Source of the DNA: Galeruca laticollis
Taxonomy: Eukaryota > Arthropoda > Insecta > Coleoptera > Chrysomelidae
DNA: 64,000 bases
Assembly (NCBI GenBank): GCA_963921935.1
Contig: OY998175.1
Span: 149,411,309 to 149,475,308 of the forward strand
Reading direction: 5' to 3'
Shown: positions 46,258 to 58,279 of the stretch, piece after piece
Numbering within the stretch: position 1 is the stretch's first letter
How the letters are laid out: the number at the start of each line of letters is the position of its first letter
The notes under the pieces: generated by a model
Database searches by the model: none
The model's input: the letters and a program-made list of their open reading frames with translations, nothing else
What the model was told of the DNA's origin: nothing
Made by a program: the position numbers and the translations under genes

Positions 46258-47953
46258 TATAACACATATTGTAAATTTTTGTCTTACTGAAAGTGTTTAT
46301 CCTTCTGTATGGAAGAGAGCAGATGTGCGGGTATTACCAAAAGTAAACAATCCCAAAGAGTTCAAAGATATTTGCCCAATCAGCATATTACCCATATTGT
46401 CAAAAATTATAGAAAGAGCCATGGAGACTCAAATAAAACAGCACTTAGTTTCGTTTTCAATATCACCATCAGTTCAGTCGGGTTTTTGTAGGGGATATAG
46501 TTATACAACTGCTCTTCTTTATATAGTAGATAATATTATTAAGGCTACTGATGGTGGTAAGTGTACACTACTTATACTGCACGATTTTAGGAGAGCATCC
46601 GACACTATAAATCATGACTTATTAATCAATATATTACAGTATATAGGGTTTTCAAAAAATGCTCGCTTATTAGTTAGTAATTATTTAAGAAATAGACAGC
46701 AACGTGTCTCACTAAATGGTAAAAACTCAGAGCTACTTTCACTTTCGTCGGGTGTACCATAGGGCTCAATATTGGGTCCGTTATTTTTCTCAATTTATAC
46801 GTCTCTACTATTGCAACATATATCTAATTGTAGTACAAATTTATAGGCAGATGACACCCAACTGTACTATAGCTTGTTCCCGCAGGCAATAGAACGTGCT
46901 TGTAATGCTATCAATGCTGACATTAATGCATTTGTAAAGGCCGCTAAAAATCAGTGCCTTTTAATCAACCCTAATAAATCAAAAACTCTCCTATTTGGCT
47001 CCAAACTCAATCGTCAAAAGATTTTCAATGAGATCGATGTTAAGATAAATAAGGAAATTAATGAAAAACTTGCTACGGTCTTGGAAGCTAAAAATTTAGA
47101 TGTGATCTTGGATACTGATTTGAGGTTTGAGAGACATATTAACGTGGTACTTCAAAAAGCGTACATGTCTTTGAAAACAGTTTATGGCATCAGACATTTT
47201 TTGAGATATGGCGTAAAAAAACACTATGTAAGACTTTGATTTTATCGATGTTTAATTATGCTGACGCTCTATATGGTCCATGTTTAACTGTTGAATATAA
47301 AAAGAAAATTTAGGAAATGCAGAATTGTTGTCTTAGATTAATATTTTGTATTCGAAAACGTCGTAGCATTTCAAATAAACTTAAAGAAGTTGGGTGGGTA
47401 TACATGAATAATAGGATATTACATTCGGCGTGTCTCTATCATAAAATAGTACTTACAAGAAAGCCGTCTTACTTACATCGTAAAATAACATATGGGACAG
47501 ATATTCACAATCTTAACATTAAATAGAGGTTTAATTACAGTTCCATTCCTTAAATTAGAACTTCTTAGATCGTCTTTCAGATATGAAGTTGGCCATGTAT
47601 ATAACGGATTTCCTACAGATTTTAAAAGTTAGAAAATTAGTAAGTTTAAAGTAAGTGTTGCTAAATATATTTTCACTAGTCAAACCTAAACACTCTGTTA
47701 ATTACCCCATTTTAAGAAATTAAAAATATCTCAAGCTATAATTCCTAATCTGAGTCTGGATACCAACTTTATTTAAGCATGTACATCCCTTAAGGTTAGT
47801 TAAGTGGTAGAGCAGCTTTTATGATGCCTTATGCCTCATAAAAGCTGAACTTCGCCTTTTATTTTCTATAATGAATCTGTTTTTACCTTTATTCTAATGT
47901 AAACATTTATATTTTGAAAATAATAAAGATAATTATTATTATTATTATTATTA
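46258..47953 (+). pseudogene. CR1/jockey-group LINE, reverse transcriptase and tail
   Basis: It resumes HIVNFCLTESVYPSVWKRAD, then PKEFKDICPISILPILSKI, LLILHDFRRASDTINHDLL and SLSSGVP, a stop, GSILGPLFFSIYTS, a stop, ADDTQLYYS. The catalytic ADD is intact, but stops replace the Q of the GVPQG box (about 46760) and the residue before ADD. The thumb follows (LDVILDTDLRFERHI, SLKTVYGIRHFLRYG), and a shifted frame ends near 47690. The 3-prime end is a short untranslated region, aataaag, and ATT repeats from about 47933. Such a microsatellite tail is usual for this LINE group. Confidence 0.85.
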
Positions 47954-47954
47954 T

Positions 47955-48364
47955 TTTTTTTTTTTTTTTTTTCACGTTAACCGGATGTTTAGCGTGAGAA
48001 CCGGCAAGGTTAGTTGCACGGTTTCCAGCATTTCCTATGTATTTTTGTTCAACACTTTTCTGATTATATTGCACGTGCTCAAAATGACCGCTTTTTGTAG
48101 CTCGTAGAAAAGATTTTTCTGGAGTCCTAGGCTATCCAGGTTCTTTTTCAGGTCTTTCGGTATTTCTCCAGTGGCTCCAATAATAATTGGGATGGTTTTA
48201 ACCGTTTTCGCCTGCCATGTCTCTTTCAGGTCCTCGCACAATGGTAAGTATTTTTCTATTTTTTCCATGCCCTTTTTTTGTATGTTAGCAGCCGCTGGAA
48301 CCGAAACCACCAAGAGTATTTCTTTTTCAGTTTTATTGAAAACCAGTATGTCGGGTCTGTTGTG
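47955..48364 (-). pseudogene. 5-prime truncated LINE with poly(A), inserted in the ATT tail
   Basis: The minus strand reads NRPDILVFNKTEKEILLVVS, PAAANIQKKGMEKIEKYLPL, WQAKTVKTIPIIIGATGEIP and LFYELQKAVILSTCNIIRKV. This is a C-terminal region shared by a group of arthropod reverse transcriptase proteins. A poly(A) of about 18 bases closes it (T run at 47955-47972). ATT repeats lie on both sides (47933-47954 and 48366-48438), so the element landed inside the microsatellite tail of the neighbouring LINE. Confidence 0.75.
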
Positions 48365-48365
48365 T

Positions 48366-48366
48366 T

Positions 48367-48437
<71 letters not shown>

Positions 48438-48438
48438 A
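48366..48438. repeat. (TTA)n microsatellite
   Basis: About 24 ATT/TTA units. It is the continuation of the LINE tail beyond the inserted element. Confidence 0.9.
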
Positions 48439-48689
48439 TTTATTGTTCGCTGGTAGTGAATTTTATGAGGCGTTATTAAATTGGCCTGTATTTATAAGCG
48501 GAAAGATCTCATAGAATTGGTTATTTGTTCTCTTATTTAGTTTACATTTGAGTTTCAAAGTGAATGGTTTTGTGTAGTTAACAACAATTTTTTAACGACA
48601 AAAATGGTAAGTCGTACGCTTCGCAGAGACTTTATGGTAGTTCTTTTTCTGAAAATGTGAAAAAGGTAGAGTGTCATACCTTTTGCAGT

Positions 48690-50085
48690 TTCAATGGTAT
48701 GACGAGAACCCACCAACAATGTTGATGTTTGCTATTTTTGTATGACAAAAACTGGAGATCATTCCAAAATAGAAAAGCGTAAGATCGAATATACAATTTT
48801 GCAATCTGCCATTAGACCTGTTCCTCGCAATACAGACTTACCAGTACCGACGGCATCATTGGATCGGCAAGATATTGTTTTGGGAAATAATGTCATTCAG
48901 GAAGCTCCAGGGAACAGTGTACTGGACCTGTATTCACGCCTGGTTCCAGTTCCGGCTAGCCACATTTGACTGTTCAAAAAGAGTTAAATGATTTAGTAGG
49001 TACGTGATTTGGGGTTGTCAAAGCAACAGTCAGAATTTCTTGGTTCCCGTCTTAAGGAGTGAAATGGAATGAAAATTACAACTTTTAGAAAGAGAAATGC
49101 CGCATTTTGTACATTTTACAATATGGAAAATTCGTTATGTGCCTGTACTGATATAGATGGCTTATTGCAGGAGCTCGATATCAAGCATTCCTCTTGTAAA
49201 TGGCGCTTGTTAATCGACTTATCGAAATATAGTTTAAAAGATGTGTTATTACATAATGGACATTTGGAACCATCTATACCAGTTGCCCATTCAGTAACAA
49301 TGGAAGAAACCAACGAAAATATGCGCCTTCTTTTGAAAAAAATAAACTTCAACCGCTACAAGTGGCATATATGTAGTGATTTAGAAGTTATTGCAATTTT
49401 AGTGGGACATCAGGGAGGTTTTTCGTAATATGCTGTTTTATTTGTTTGTGGGACAGTCATTTAGTGAATGGAAGCTATGTGAGACACATTTGGCCGGAAA
49501 AGTCCTTATTTCAGCGGAGATAAAAAAATATTAAGTGTGTGCCTCTTGTAGACCCAAAAAATGTCCTTTTGTCTTCGTTTCACGTTAAACTTGGACTAAT
49601 GAAAAACTTTGTGAAGGCTATGAATAAAGAAGGTGAAGGATTAAATACCTAAGACAAGTCTTTCCCCAATTAAGTGAAGTGGGTATCTTTATTGGGCCAC
49701 AAATTAGAAAGTTGCTGGACAATATTCATTTCATAGAAAAGCTTACCACGCATGAACTTAGAGCTTGGAACTCAGTCGTAAGTGTTGTGAAGGAATTTTT
49801 GGGCAAAAATATGGATACAAACTACGAAAAGCTAGTTAATTAATTTTTGGATTCCAATGAATCGATTGGCTACCGAATGTCATTAAAAATTCATTTTCTC
49901 TATTCCCATTTATCATTTGTTCCTGAGAATTTGGGAGCTGTCAGTGACGAGCAGGGTAAAAGGTTCCATCAAGATATCAGAACAATGGAAATTCGGTACC
50001 AAGGGCGATGGGATCCAGCGATAATGGGTGATTACTGCTGATTTTTTAAGAGGGAAGATATGACCCCCCATAAAAGGAAAAAATA
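48690..50085 (+). pseudogene. Conserved insect repeat protein, possibly a DDE-type transposase
   Basis: Pieces in order: VDVCYFCMTKTGDHSK and LQSAIRPVPRNTDLPVP; LNDLVGT and KATVRISWFPS-type residues with frameshifts; then 49069-49428, KWRLLIDLSKYSLKDVLLHN, IPVAHSVTMEETNENM and WHICSDLEVIAILVGHQGG. It continues with shifts as DPKNVLLSSFHVKLGLMKNF, GIFIGPQIRKLLDN and VSVVKEFLGKNMDTNY. It ends IHFLYSHLSFVPENLGAVSD, EQGKRFHQDIRTMEIRYQGR and WDPAIMGDYC. Proteins with this layout (PVGHS, ICGDLK, GLMKQFVKA, NLGAVSEEQGERFHQD) are abundant, unnamed and multicopy in arthropods. The conserved D and E positions make a DDE transposase plausible, but that is inference. Stops and frameshifts make this copy inactive. 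Confidence 0.75.
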
Positions 50086-50329
50086 AAATGTGCTAAAAAT
50101 AAATATTTTTGATTTGTTATATCTTAGTTTAATATCAATTATTCAAATGTAGTCGATACACACCGTTAAAAACCTGTAAAGTGATTTCTTAAATAAATAT
50201 TAAACGTAACTGTTCTGTATGTGATTTTTTTAATGTGGCAAAAACCTGTTTCTGGTCATTTTCGTATTTGGATAGCTTCATTCTACTATAGTATGCTATT
50301 CAGCTTTATGTGACAGCAACAATTAATTT
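50086..50329. other. Non-coding tail of the preceding relic
   Basis: AT-rich, with aaataaatatt words. No end of an element could be placed. Confidence 0.35.
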
Positions 50330-52555
50330 TTGTCTACTAGTGCAATACTATACACGGCTTATTACTCGAGAATGGAAAAAATTATCGACGTGCAGTATTC
50401 GCGAAACTTCTTATATTTCCTTCAAATTTTTATTGGCATAGTTGCCAAATGTATGTTCTCTCCCGAAAGCGCCGAAAAAAAATGACCATTTTTGAAACGA
50501 AATTACCGGTTCATTTTAAATACAACACCCTATATTTTCCATTGCCATCTGGAAGTCCCTTTCTTCCCCTTTCCAAAAATGGCATATACTCAAGTTTTTA
50601 GAGAAAGATTTAATTTTGTCATGTCAATAACTTCCAAACGTAAATTATCACATTTTAACAGCTTGGAAACGTTATAACTCGAAAATGAGACAAGGGATTA
50701 ATGACCGGCTTTCACTGAAATTCTTAGAAATGTTTAAATTTTTTGACACCGTTTGAAAGTTGTCTAAATTTTCGTAAGAAATTTACTTTTGTCAATTAAT
50801 AAAAGTGACCAGGATAAGATTCAGAGCCATCTTTGACATAAATACGCCTATACACGAAAATCGATATTAACTTGGGTACAACAATTTACAGAATCGGGAA
50901 AACTAGAAAGAAAGAAAATATTTAAAACAAACATTTTTATTTACATATAAGAACAAAGAACCAAACATAAATTCATAAAACATATCAAAACAAAAAAAAT
51001 TATTTAATGAATAAGTTGTTGTATGTGACCTCCATCATCTCTACATAATCCTAATCTCATCCAAAAATTACTGAACGCATTTTGCAGCATTTCTGGTGTA
51101 ATGGTATTAAAAACATTTACTATGTTATTTCTTAACTCCTGAAGGTTTGTAGTAATTGGGTTATAGCATCCCTCCTTTACATGACCCCATATGAAGAAGT
51201 CTGGTATGGTTAAGTCCGGGGAATATGAGGCCCACTCGATGGGACCAGCTCGACCTATCCATCTGTTGCCAAAATGATCTTTTAATGAATTTCGAGCAAC
51301 TAAGGAGTAATGGGGGATACAAAAACTCCAACAGTCGGTGTAAGTGTTTCCGTTGACTGTTTTAGATACACCACACCAGACATTTACTCTAGGTACATCC
51401 CTTTCAAATTCGTTGAACGCTCTTGGATTCTCATCTCCTCAAATCTTGCAGTTATGCTTATTAACTCTTCCATTAATATGAAATTTGGCTTCGTCTGACA
51501 TAATTAGGTTCAAATGAGGCTGAAGTCTTACCAGATCCAACAATGTTTCTGACATGAAATATGTTTGTTCAAATGAATTATTCTCTATTTTTTGGAGAGT
51601 TTGTATTTTGTATGCTTTAAATTTAATAATTTTTAGGACCCGGTGAACCTTACTTTTTGAAAATTATGTGATTTGGAATATTTTTCTAACAGATATCCTA
51701 TTATTGTTAAGTGCTAGAATTCCCCTTACTTCCAGAATATCATTGAGCATATTGTCCTGGGCGTTTTCAGGTGTTTTCGTTTTCCTTTCTAGTTTTCCGA
51801 ATTCTATAAATTGTTGTACCCAAGTTAATATCGATTTTCATGTAGGCGGATTTCTGCCAACAATGACTGTTATTGATTTTGTCTCGGCATATAATACGAC
51901 GCGTCGCGCTTTTTCTATCAAAGTATACATTTTCGATTAATACATTTGAATGTGTTTGCTGTTATACTTCATACTACATAAATAACCTTTTGAAGCTTGT
52001 TAATGTCAGTTATATGTATTTGTTTCAACGCCACCTTTCCGTAAAAAATTAACAAAAGTAAATTTCTTACGAAAATTTTAGACGACTTTTGGGACTTGCA
52101 AACGGTGTCATAAAAAATTTAAACAGTTCTAAGAATTTCAGTGAAAGCCGCTCATTAATCCCTTGTCTCATTTTCGAGTTATAACGTTTCCAAGCTGTTA
52201 AATTGCGATAATTTACGTTTGGAAGTTATTGACATGGTTTCATATAAAATTGAATTTTTCCCTAAAACCTTAAGTATATGCCGATAATGTATACACTTTT
52301 GGAAAGGGGAAGAAAGGGACTTTCAGATGGTATTAAAAAATATAGGGTGTTGAATTTAAAATAAACCGATAATTTCATTTCAAAAATGGTCATTTTTTTT
52401 CGGCGCTTTCGGGAAAAAATATACATTTGGCAACTATCTCAATAAAAGTTTGAAAGAAATATAAGAAGTTAAGCGAAAACTGCACCTCGATATCTTTTTC
52501 CATTCTCGAGTAATAAGCCATCAAAATGTGTTACTTTATAGTGGGACACCCGGTA
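50330..52555 (-). mobile_element. Mariner-like element with inverted repeats of about 460 bp
   Basis: Sequence from about 50358 (ggcttattactcgagaatgg) to 50815 is the inverted complement of about 52035-52520 with many substitutions and small indels. The right outer end continues to gtgggacacccggta near 52555, a typical mariner-family terminus. The matching left end is decayed. A transposase relic occupies the interior on the minus strand. Confidence 0.8.
51004..51930 (-). pseudogene. Mariner-like transposase, near full length
   Basis: Starting at MYTLIEKARRVVLYAETKS, it shows a helix-turn-helix region (WVQQFIEFGKLERKTKTPEN), FSKSKVHRVLKIIKF, then LNLIMSDEAKFHINGRVNKH with the first catalytic D. 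RVNVWCGVS leads to a damaged second site (TDCWSFCIPHYSLVARNSL instead of QDGA-x-PHY), then RWIGRAGPIEWASYSPDL and TIPDFFIWGHVKEGCYN with the third D. It ends GLCRDDGGHIQQLIH and a stop at 51004. In-frame stops follow GRNPPT and HNCKI, and a deletion removes residues before the second D. About 300 codons remain, close to the length of intact family members. Confidence 0.85.
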
Positions 52556-52690
52556 AAAGGTTTATTCAAATTATGTCGCAGAAAACTTGCAGGAACTGAA
52601 GACAAATCATTGTGTCATGTTAAAATAATGTCCCTCATTCAAGGGCTAAACAAATAGGCATATTTAAAAACATTAAGTGAATGCAGTTAC

Positions 52691-53200
52691 AGCAGGTGCT
52701 CAAAATGTTGTCCGTCTACCTTCTTATCTCTTACGCAATCCTATTTTTTCATTACTGAATATCGACAGGATTTCTTTTATAAATTGTTTTCCAAGTGATC
52801 CCATAGAAAAAAGACTGAAGTATTCGGGTGGTCGTGAGAGCCATTCGATAAAATAACGCCTTCCAATTGATCTCATGATTTAGGTATTTTCTCACATAAC
52901 ACACATAGTGAGGTAGAGTTCCATAATGTTGCAATAAAGTATTGTTGTTTTGGGGTATTGTCTGAAGGATTGATATAATGAAATTTCAAATTGAAAGGCG
53001 ATTAAAAAATACCTGGATTTGGAAATAACCGAACCAACTGAAACATAACATTGCTTTCCAATAAATTTAAATTCGCTGGAATATTTAAGTTACCTTTAAT
53101 GAAAAAGGGTCCAATTATTTTGTCTCCTTTTATTCCAGCTCATACATTGAATTTTTCTTATTAATCTGCGTGGTATTCACGCATCCAACAAAGTTTATTA
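52691..53200 (-). pseudogene. Another mariner-like transposase fragment
   Basis: Minus-strand pieces are AGIKGDKIIGPFFIKGNLN, then GTLPHYVCYVRKYLNHEIN (second catalytic region with D missing), ILQSFFYGITWKTIYKRNP and the C-terminus KVDGQHFEHLL with a stop at about 52691. The VDG-x-HFEHLL ending is the same as in the mariner at 44376-46257, so both belong to one broad family. Frames change at least twice. It lies just outside the right end of the preceding element in the same orientation. Confidence 0.7.
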
Positions 53201-54715
53201 CGAGAACTTTATGTATAAGAAATATTACATGAAAAGTATTTAGTATTTTTAAGGTTTAGAAAAATAAGGAAATAACAATGCTCCTTATATTTCAGAAGAT
53301 TTGATAATAATACAACTATAAGGTCGGTCGTATTAGAAAACACACACAAACCAAAATTCATAAAAATCGTATTCAGAGTTATGTGAGGCGTTCCACGCTT
53401 AAAATTCACTCTGTATATGACGCGATACTATTAATAATGCCACAACATTTACTGACTTGTCAGTAGATAACTTCCATTTTTCTTCTAACCGTTTAATTAG
53501 CTTCTACTTAACAACTTACTACTTAACAATCGGCAGCTTTGTAAACACATTATCTTTTAAATGGCTGCTTAATAATTAAGATAGTAGTTTTAAGTCATAA
53601 CTTATTATTATAGATATATTTAGCTAAAGTAAACACAGGTTTACATGTTACAGTTCAACTAAGAGATGCGAAAAGCTTAACATTTGTGAATAAGGGTTAG
53701 TTTCGTAGATTTAGATTGCAATCCCTCAAGCAAGTGGCATGAAATTACAAGTTAATTAGATATAATTATGGATACCAGGGTACTGAGAGAAGCAAATAGC
53801 CTAACCAATAGGTTTCATACCTGTTATGGTTTAAAAAAATCGAAAAGATCCAATTATATCAAACAAAAGCGAAGCAAATATGTACACTGATTAACTTATA
53901 TGTGGCAATGTAATGGTATTTTTCATTCATGAATGAAGCTGTATTAACTGATTTTATAATAAAAAATAGTGAAGTTAAAAGTATCTAAGCAGAAAGATAA
54001 GGATATTCTAGGATACAGTCAGCAGTTAAACGGCTGCCTGATTGTAATAAAAAGGAATTATCAATTTAACTATCTTCACTTTATGTTCAACTTTCTAATC
54101 GTAAGCATATATTAATACTTGTATTTTGTTAAATAGAAATAAATAGATATTAATTTATTAATTTGCAAAACTTTTCTTAGATTTTCTGCAATGTTAATTT
54201 TGCATTATTAGATATTACATGTTATGGCTATCTAAGGAGGTCGAAAGTTATAAATTATTGTAGAACATCGATGTTGATAAAAGTTTAAAGTCGTGTTTTT
54301 TCAGATTTTTAAAAGCAATATATAATTTGTGAGTGAATCATTGATAATTCTTTTGTTTCAGGAATAAACTAACTTCTAAGTAAGTTATTTTCTTTGTCAG
54401 TAAAACCCTTTCAGGAATTGACAGACAGAAATCTATTATCTAGATGAAATAATCATTCTCTTTTATAAATAATCAAGAAAAAGGGATATTAAGTTTTATA
54501 TCGAATTAATCAACGGATAGTCGAGGTAGAAGACTTTCAATTAGATGCATTTAATAAAAAACAATACAATAAGATTTTTGACCTACTAGAATGAATGATA
54601 TAGTGTCGAAAATAATGAAAAAGAAAAATAGTTCTATTTAGGTATCACATTTCAGACAATTTTCAAAATGTATCAAAAAGAAAAAAGCTCTGTTGATTAT
54701 GGATAACCATAGTAG
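53201..54715. other. AT-rich stretch without recognisable gene
   Basis: No coding motif or repeat structure found. Confidence 0.55.
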
Positions 54716-55740
54716 CCACATGTCGCCGATGGGTCTGGATATTATGTGCAAGGAAAATGGTGTGATTTTATTAACTATACCCCCGTTTACAAGCCACCGA
54801 TGATTTTATGGAGCAAAATTTGGGTGAAACTATTACTTGCAAAACTTACGCGTAAGGCATATCTACGAGCTTCTAAACTATTAAGTATCACCAAAGGGAT
54901 TCCAAACTGGTATTTACTCATACAAATATCACCTGTTTACCTATTCTGATGACCTTACGGCAAAGGTAAGCAACGGATTAGATCCCTCACAGCTAGATTC
55001 TACATCAGAACCAGTAATAGCTCCTCTACTTACTGAAGAGTATACCCAGAGGGAATGAACCTCAGAAGTAAAAACAGCACTTGCTAAACAGCACACACCA
55101 GAGCCAATAATATCAACTTTAGATCATAAAAACCATACACCGGAACTTCATTTTGGACAGATTGCACGTAAGAAGACACTTGAGGCCATAAGGTTACTTC
55201 CTCATGCCCCGCAAAGAAAAATCTACAAATGAAACCCACAAAAACCAAAATTTTGACATACACCTAACATTGAGGACACTGAAAGTAAGCAGGAGAAGAA
55301 ACAGGAAGCGCAAAATAAAAATAGCGCTAAAGGAAAAATTTTGGACGATACGGTAAATAAGACAAAAAACAAAGGTAAAAAGAGAAAGAAATAAAAGACT
55401 ATAATTGAAGGAGATTCTGACATATCGGAGAAACCAAAATGCGACGTATCCTATGATGAGCTCACTGATATAGACGAATAAATTGAGAAGGGAATAGAAG
55501 AAGAATATTTTTTACAGGAGTAGTGAATGTAAATATATTACGTGCTAGTACGATTTGCCACAAAAAACAAAAACTTACTTTGTATATCCTGATGTAAAGG
55601 ATGCATTTTTTGTACTCGAGTCATTAATCTACCACCGCTGAGTTTTGTAGATGGAACTACCAGAGCTTGAAAAAAGTTAAGATTTCCTATGGATTTTTCT
55701 AAATATAATAAAGTTCTGTACAGTTTTGTATGGTACTTTG
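54716..55740 (+). pseudogene. Pogo/Tigger-type transposase C-terminus
   Basis: In changing frames: GFQTGIYSYKYHLFTYSDD, the GI-x-P-x-N...F...DF box after the DDE domain; SEPVIAPLLTEEYTQRE; then EAIRLLPHAPQRKIYK, the P-x-P-x-AP-x-R motif that precedes the basic tail; a K-rich stretch; GDSDISEKPKCDVSYDELTD; YYVLVRFATKNKNLLC; and LPPLSFVDGTTRA followed by FPMDFSKYN. The last parts match the C-terminal domain of pogo-like transposases related to CENP-B and jerky. The catalytic domain itself is lost, and several stops interrupt it. Confidence 0.7.
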
Positions 55741-55846
55741 TATTATTTTGAAGATTAATAAATGTTTTGTGAGTAATTTGTCGCGATTACTAAGAGTTGC
55801 CCTTACCCTCAACAATTTAAAGGGCTAGGTAATTTAGGTAATAATC

Positions 55847-56881
55847 GTGAGAGTTTTCGAGGTAAAAGCCGCGAAATTTCTTGGTAATGAGAAGAACCAA
55901 ACTAATTTCATTGTACTTCTCAAATCTTCATTCTCGGAGGTGGGTTTCAGTGTCGACCAAGCAGAGTTATCCTCATCGTTCGCTCTGCTCTTGCTGTATC
56001 TCAATTGTGTGACTCAGTTACTGTTGTAGCTGAAGATATCGGTATACTTATCTTGCCTATAGCACTTAGAAGAAAACAATTAACTGTATTTTTTTGTAAC
56101 CATCAAAAGGACGAACAGCAGAACAATTATATTATCAGGTTTTACGTACGAAGACGTCATTGCGGATACCTTGCTGTTTTTCCATGCTTTTTCAGGATGT
56201 GACACAACTTCCGCTGCTTACAATATAGGGTATCTTAAATTTCAGAAAACCCTGGAGAAACATCCAGAGTTAGCAAGTGGAACGGCGTTGTTCCTCAACA
56301 ATGGATTTTAATCCCGTTTTGCTCACTGTGATTGCTGAACGTTTTTTCGCCTTTTTATATGGTGATAAAAAGATGATAGTTTCCCAGACAGCCTAAGATA
56401 TAAACAATTCGCCAAGTCAGTGACAAAGAGAACATATAATTTATCTTCCCTTCCTCCAACACAAGATACAGTTAGCTTCCACAGCTTCCAAGTCTACCAT
56501 CAGGTCCAGTCGTGGCTTGGTAATTATAACAATCCTGAAGACTGGGGCTGGAAAAAATGTGGACAAATATTGATGTCAGTACAGAGCTCAAAACCTCCAG
56601 CACCCCTTGAGTTTCCAAACTTAATTTCCTGCAGATGCAAAGGAAGCTGTGGATGTCTAAAAACAGGTCTGAAATGTTTTCCAGAGTGCCTCCTTTGCTC
56701 TGTGGAGACTTGGAGCAACATAATAGAGCTGTCGAAATTAACTGAGGCAAATGATTTTGAAGATGAACTGTCGATAATGACGCCATTTCCTTCTCCAGTT
56801 CTCCCTCAAGTATTTAATATAGAAAGTCAACCAGATGCTGAGCCGCAGCCTGGTCCATCAAAAATACCGAAGGCAGAGTAG
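55847..56881 (+). pseudogene. Broken insect repeat protein with PIN/FEN-like and cysteine-rich parts
   Basis: Segments in order: VFEVKAAKFLGNEKNQTNFI and VLLKSSFSEVGFSVDQAE; DSVTVVAEDIGILILPIAL (canonical EDIDLL acidic site, here D to G); FTYEDVIADTLLFFHAFSGC followed by DTTSAAYNIGYLKF. The GCD...IG arrangement resembles PIN/FEN1-type nucleases. Then come YKQFAKSVTKRTYNLSSLPP, SFQVYHQVQSWLG, PEDWGWK and the cysteine cluster CRCKGSCGCLKTGLKCFPEC. Proteins of this layout occur in many copies in arthropods and cnidarians; I do not know an agreed name. Frameshifts near 55985, 56095 and 56290 break this copy. The last 153 codons are open. Confidence 0.7.
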
Positions 56882-57394
56882 TTGTGATTTAGAAAATCAC
56901 CGTGGATTATGCCTATAGGAGATACCACGTAAAAAAACGCGCCTCCAGACTCTACCTCATAGGTGGTGGGGAGAAGCGTCAATAACAATATTGCATTATT
57001 AATAATAAAAAAGGTTATCATAAAAAAAATTAATAATTATGACTTATAACTTTCTTATTTTTGGTTTTACGACTAAGATTTAGTTGACAACAGTTGTAGA
57101 TAATCTTATTTGCAACTAAAAATTTTAACTATTTTTTTGTGAGACCTATAGCTCGTCATATAAATCATAAAAACCATTTGGACCCGTTTTTCCAATATGG
57201 TGGCGTGGGACGAGGGTGGCAACCCCAAAAACTTGGATTTATCTTTAAACTGACCCCCCCTTGATATCTAAAAAATACCATTGCGTCCTCTGACAAATGC
57301 AACCCCAAATGTAACTTGTCAATTGACTATAAGTAAAGTATCCAAAATGAATAACAGCTTATTCAGTTGTGTAATGAATTTGTAGAATAAGTAT
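56882..57394. other. No gene seen
   Basis: AT-rich non-coding, probably the tail of the preceding relic. gacccccccttgatat near 57253 is the only GC-rich patch. Confidence 0.45.
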
Positions 57395-58130
57395 TTTTAC
57401 TTCTCCACCAACCCTATCTACGATGTGAAAAGAGTATTGGTTTACCCCAAAAAAAGTTAGAATTTTCGAGTTTTTAAGCTATTTTCACGGAAAAAAATCC
57501 TGTGTGTATGTCGTCGTCGTCGTTGGCCCTTTTTGTAATTATGTCTTGTTAGTACTATACAGTCTCCGTTACCAATTTTATGATTTGTTATTGTTCAGGG
57601 CATTATACAGATGAATACTATTGATTTTCAGCTCACCAAATCCAGTACAACGGGTGCTATGGTACCTGAAGTACAACATTTTTAGCCGTTTTTAGAGAAA
57701 TTTCGGTATGCTAGCACGATATAACGTCCGGAATGTACACAAGTAACAAATTTTATGAATGGATATTGTAATATTCGTCGCACAGATTAATCCTATTGAT
57801 TTTCAGTTCACCAGAGCCAGTACAACTGGACCTATAAACTATAAATTCAGATATACTACATTTTTGGTCATTTTTGAAAATTTTCGATTTGTTTGCACGG
57901 TACAGTCTCCGCAGTATATACAAATGAACAATTTTATGATTGGATATTATTTACTGCGTCTCACAGAAGAACCTTATTGATTTTCAGCTTACCAAAGATA
58001 GTACAATGAGTCCCATAAATCCAGACGTTCTACATTTTTGGAGAAATTTGGGTTTGTTAGCACGATACAGTCTCTATAATGTATACTTAAGTGCGGAAAA
58101 GTGAGTTTTAATATTTAAAACCGTTTATTT
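57395..58130 (+). repeat. Same interspersed repeat with 175-bp units, copy B
   Basis: Opens with accctatctacgatgtgaaa and agtattggtttacccca, as in copy A, followed by three to four units and the same end (agtgagttttaatatttaaa, then accgttta). Flanking sequences differ from those of copies A and C. Confidence 0.85.
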
Positions 58131-58279
58131 TCATTATGTTATATGGAGTGTTAAGTGTATCAAGCCTCCCTTGTCTCCACTATATTATTTTAAAAAATTA
58201 TAAAAAACACTTTCACTTAACAAAATGTCGAATTAAATTAATGGATTCACGCAAGTAACTACTATTTATCTTTAGTTGC
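58131..58279. other. Short spacer
   Basis: No features. Confidence 0.4.

Noticed and set aside
48171..48514. Frames of poly-I and poly-Y at 48171-48514
   Set aside because: Translations of the TTA microsatellite and of the antisense of a LINE fragment.
56472..56786. Minus-strand frames of 65-104 codons
   Set aside because: Antisense of the cysteine-rich relic on the plus strand.
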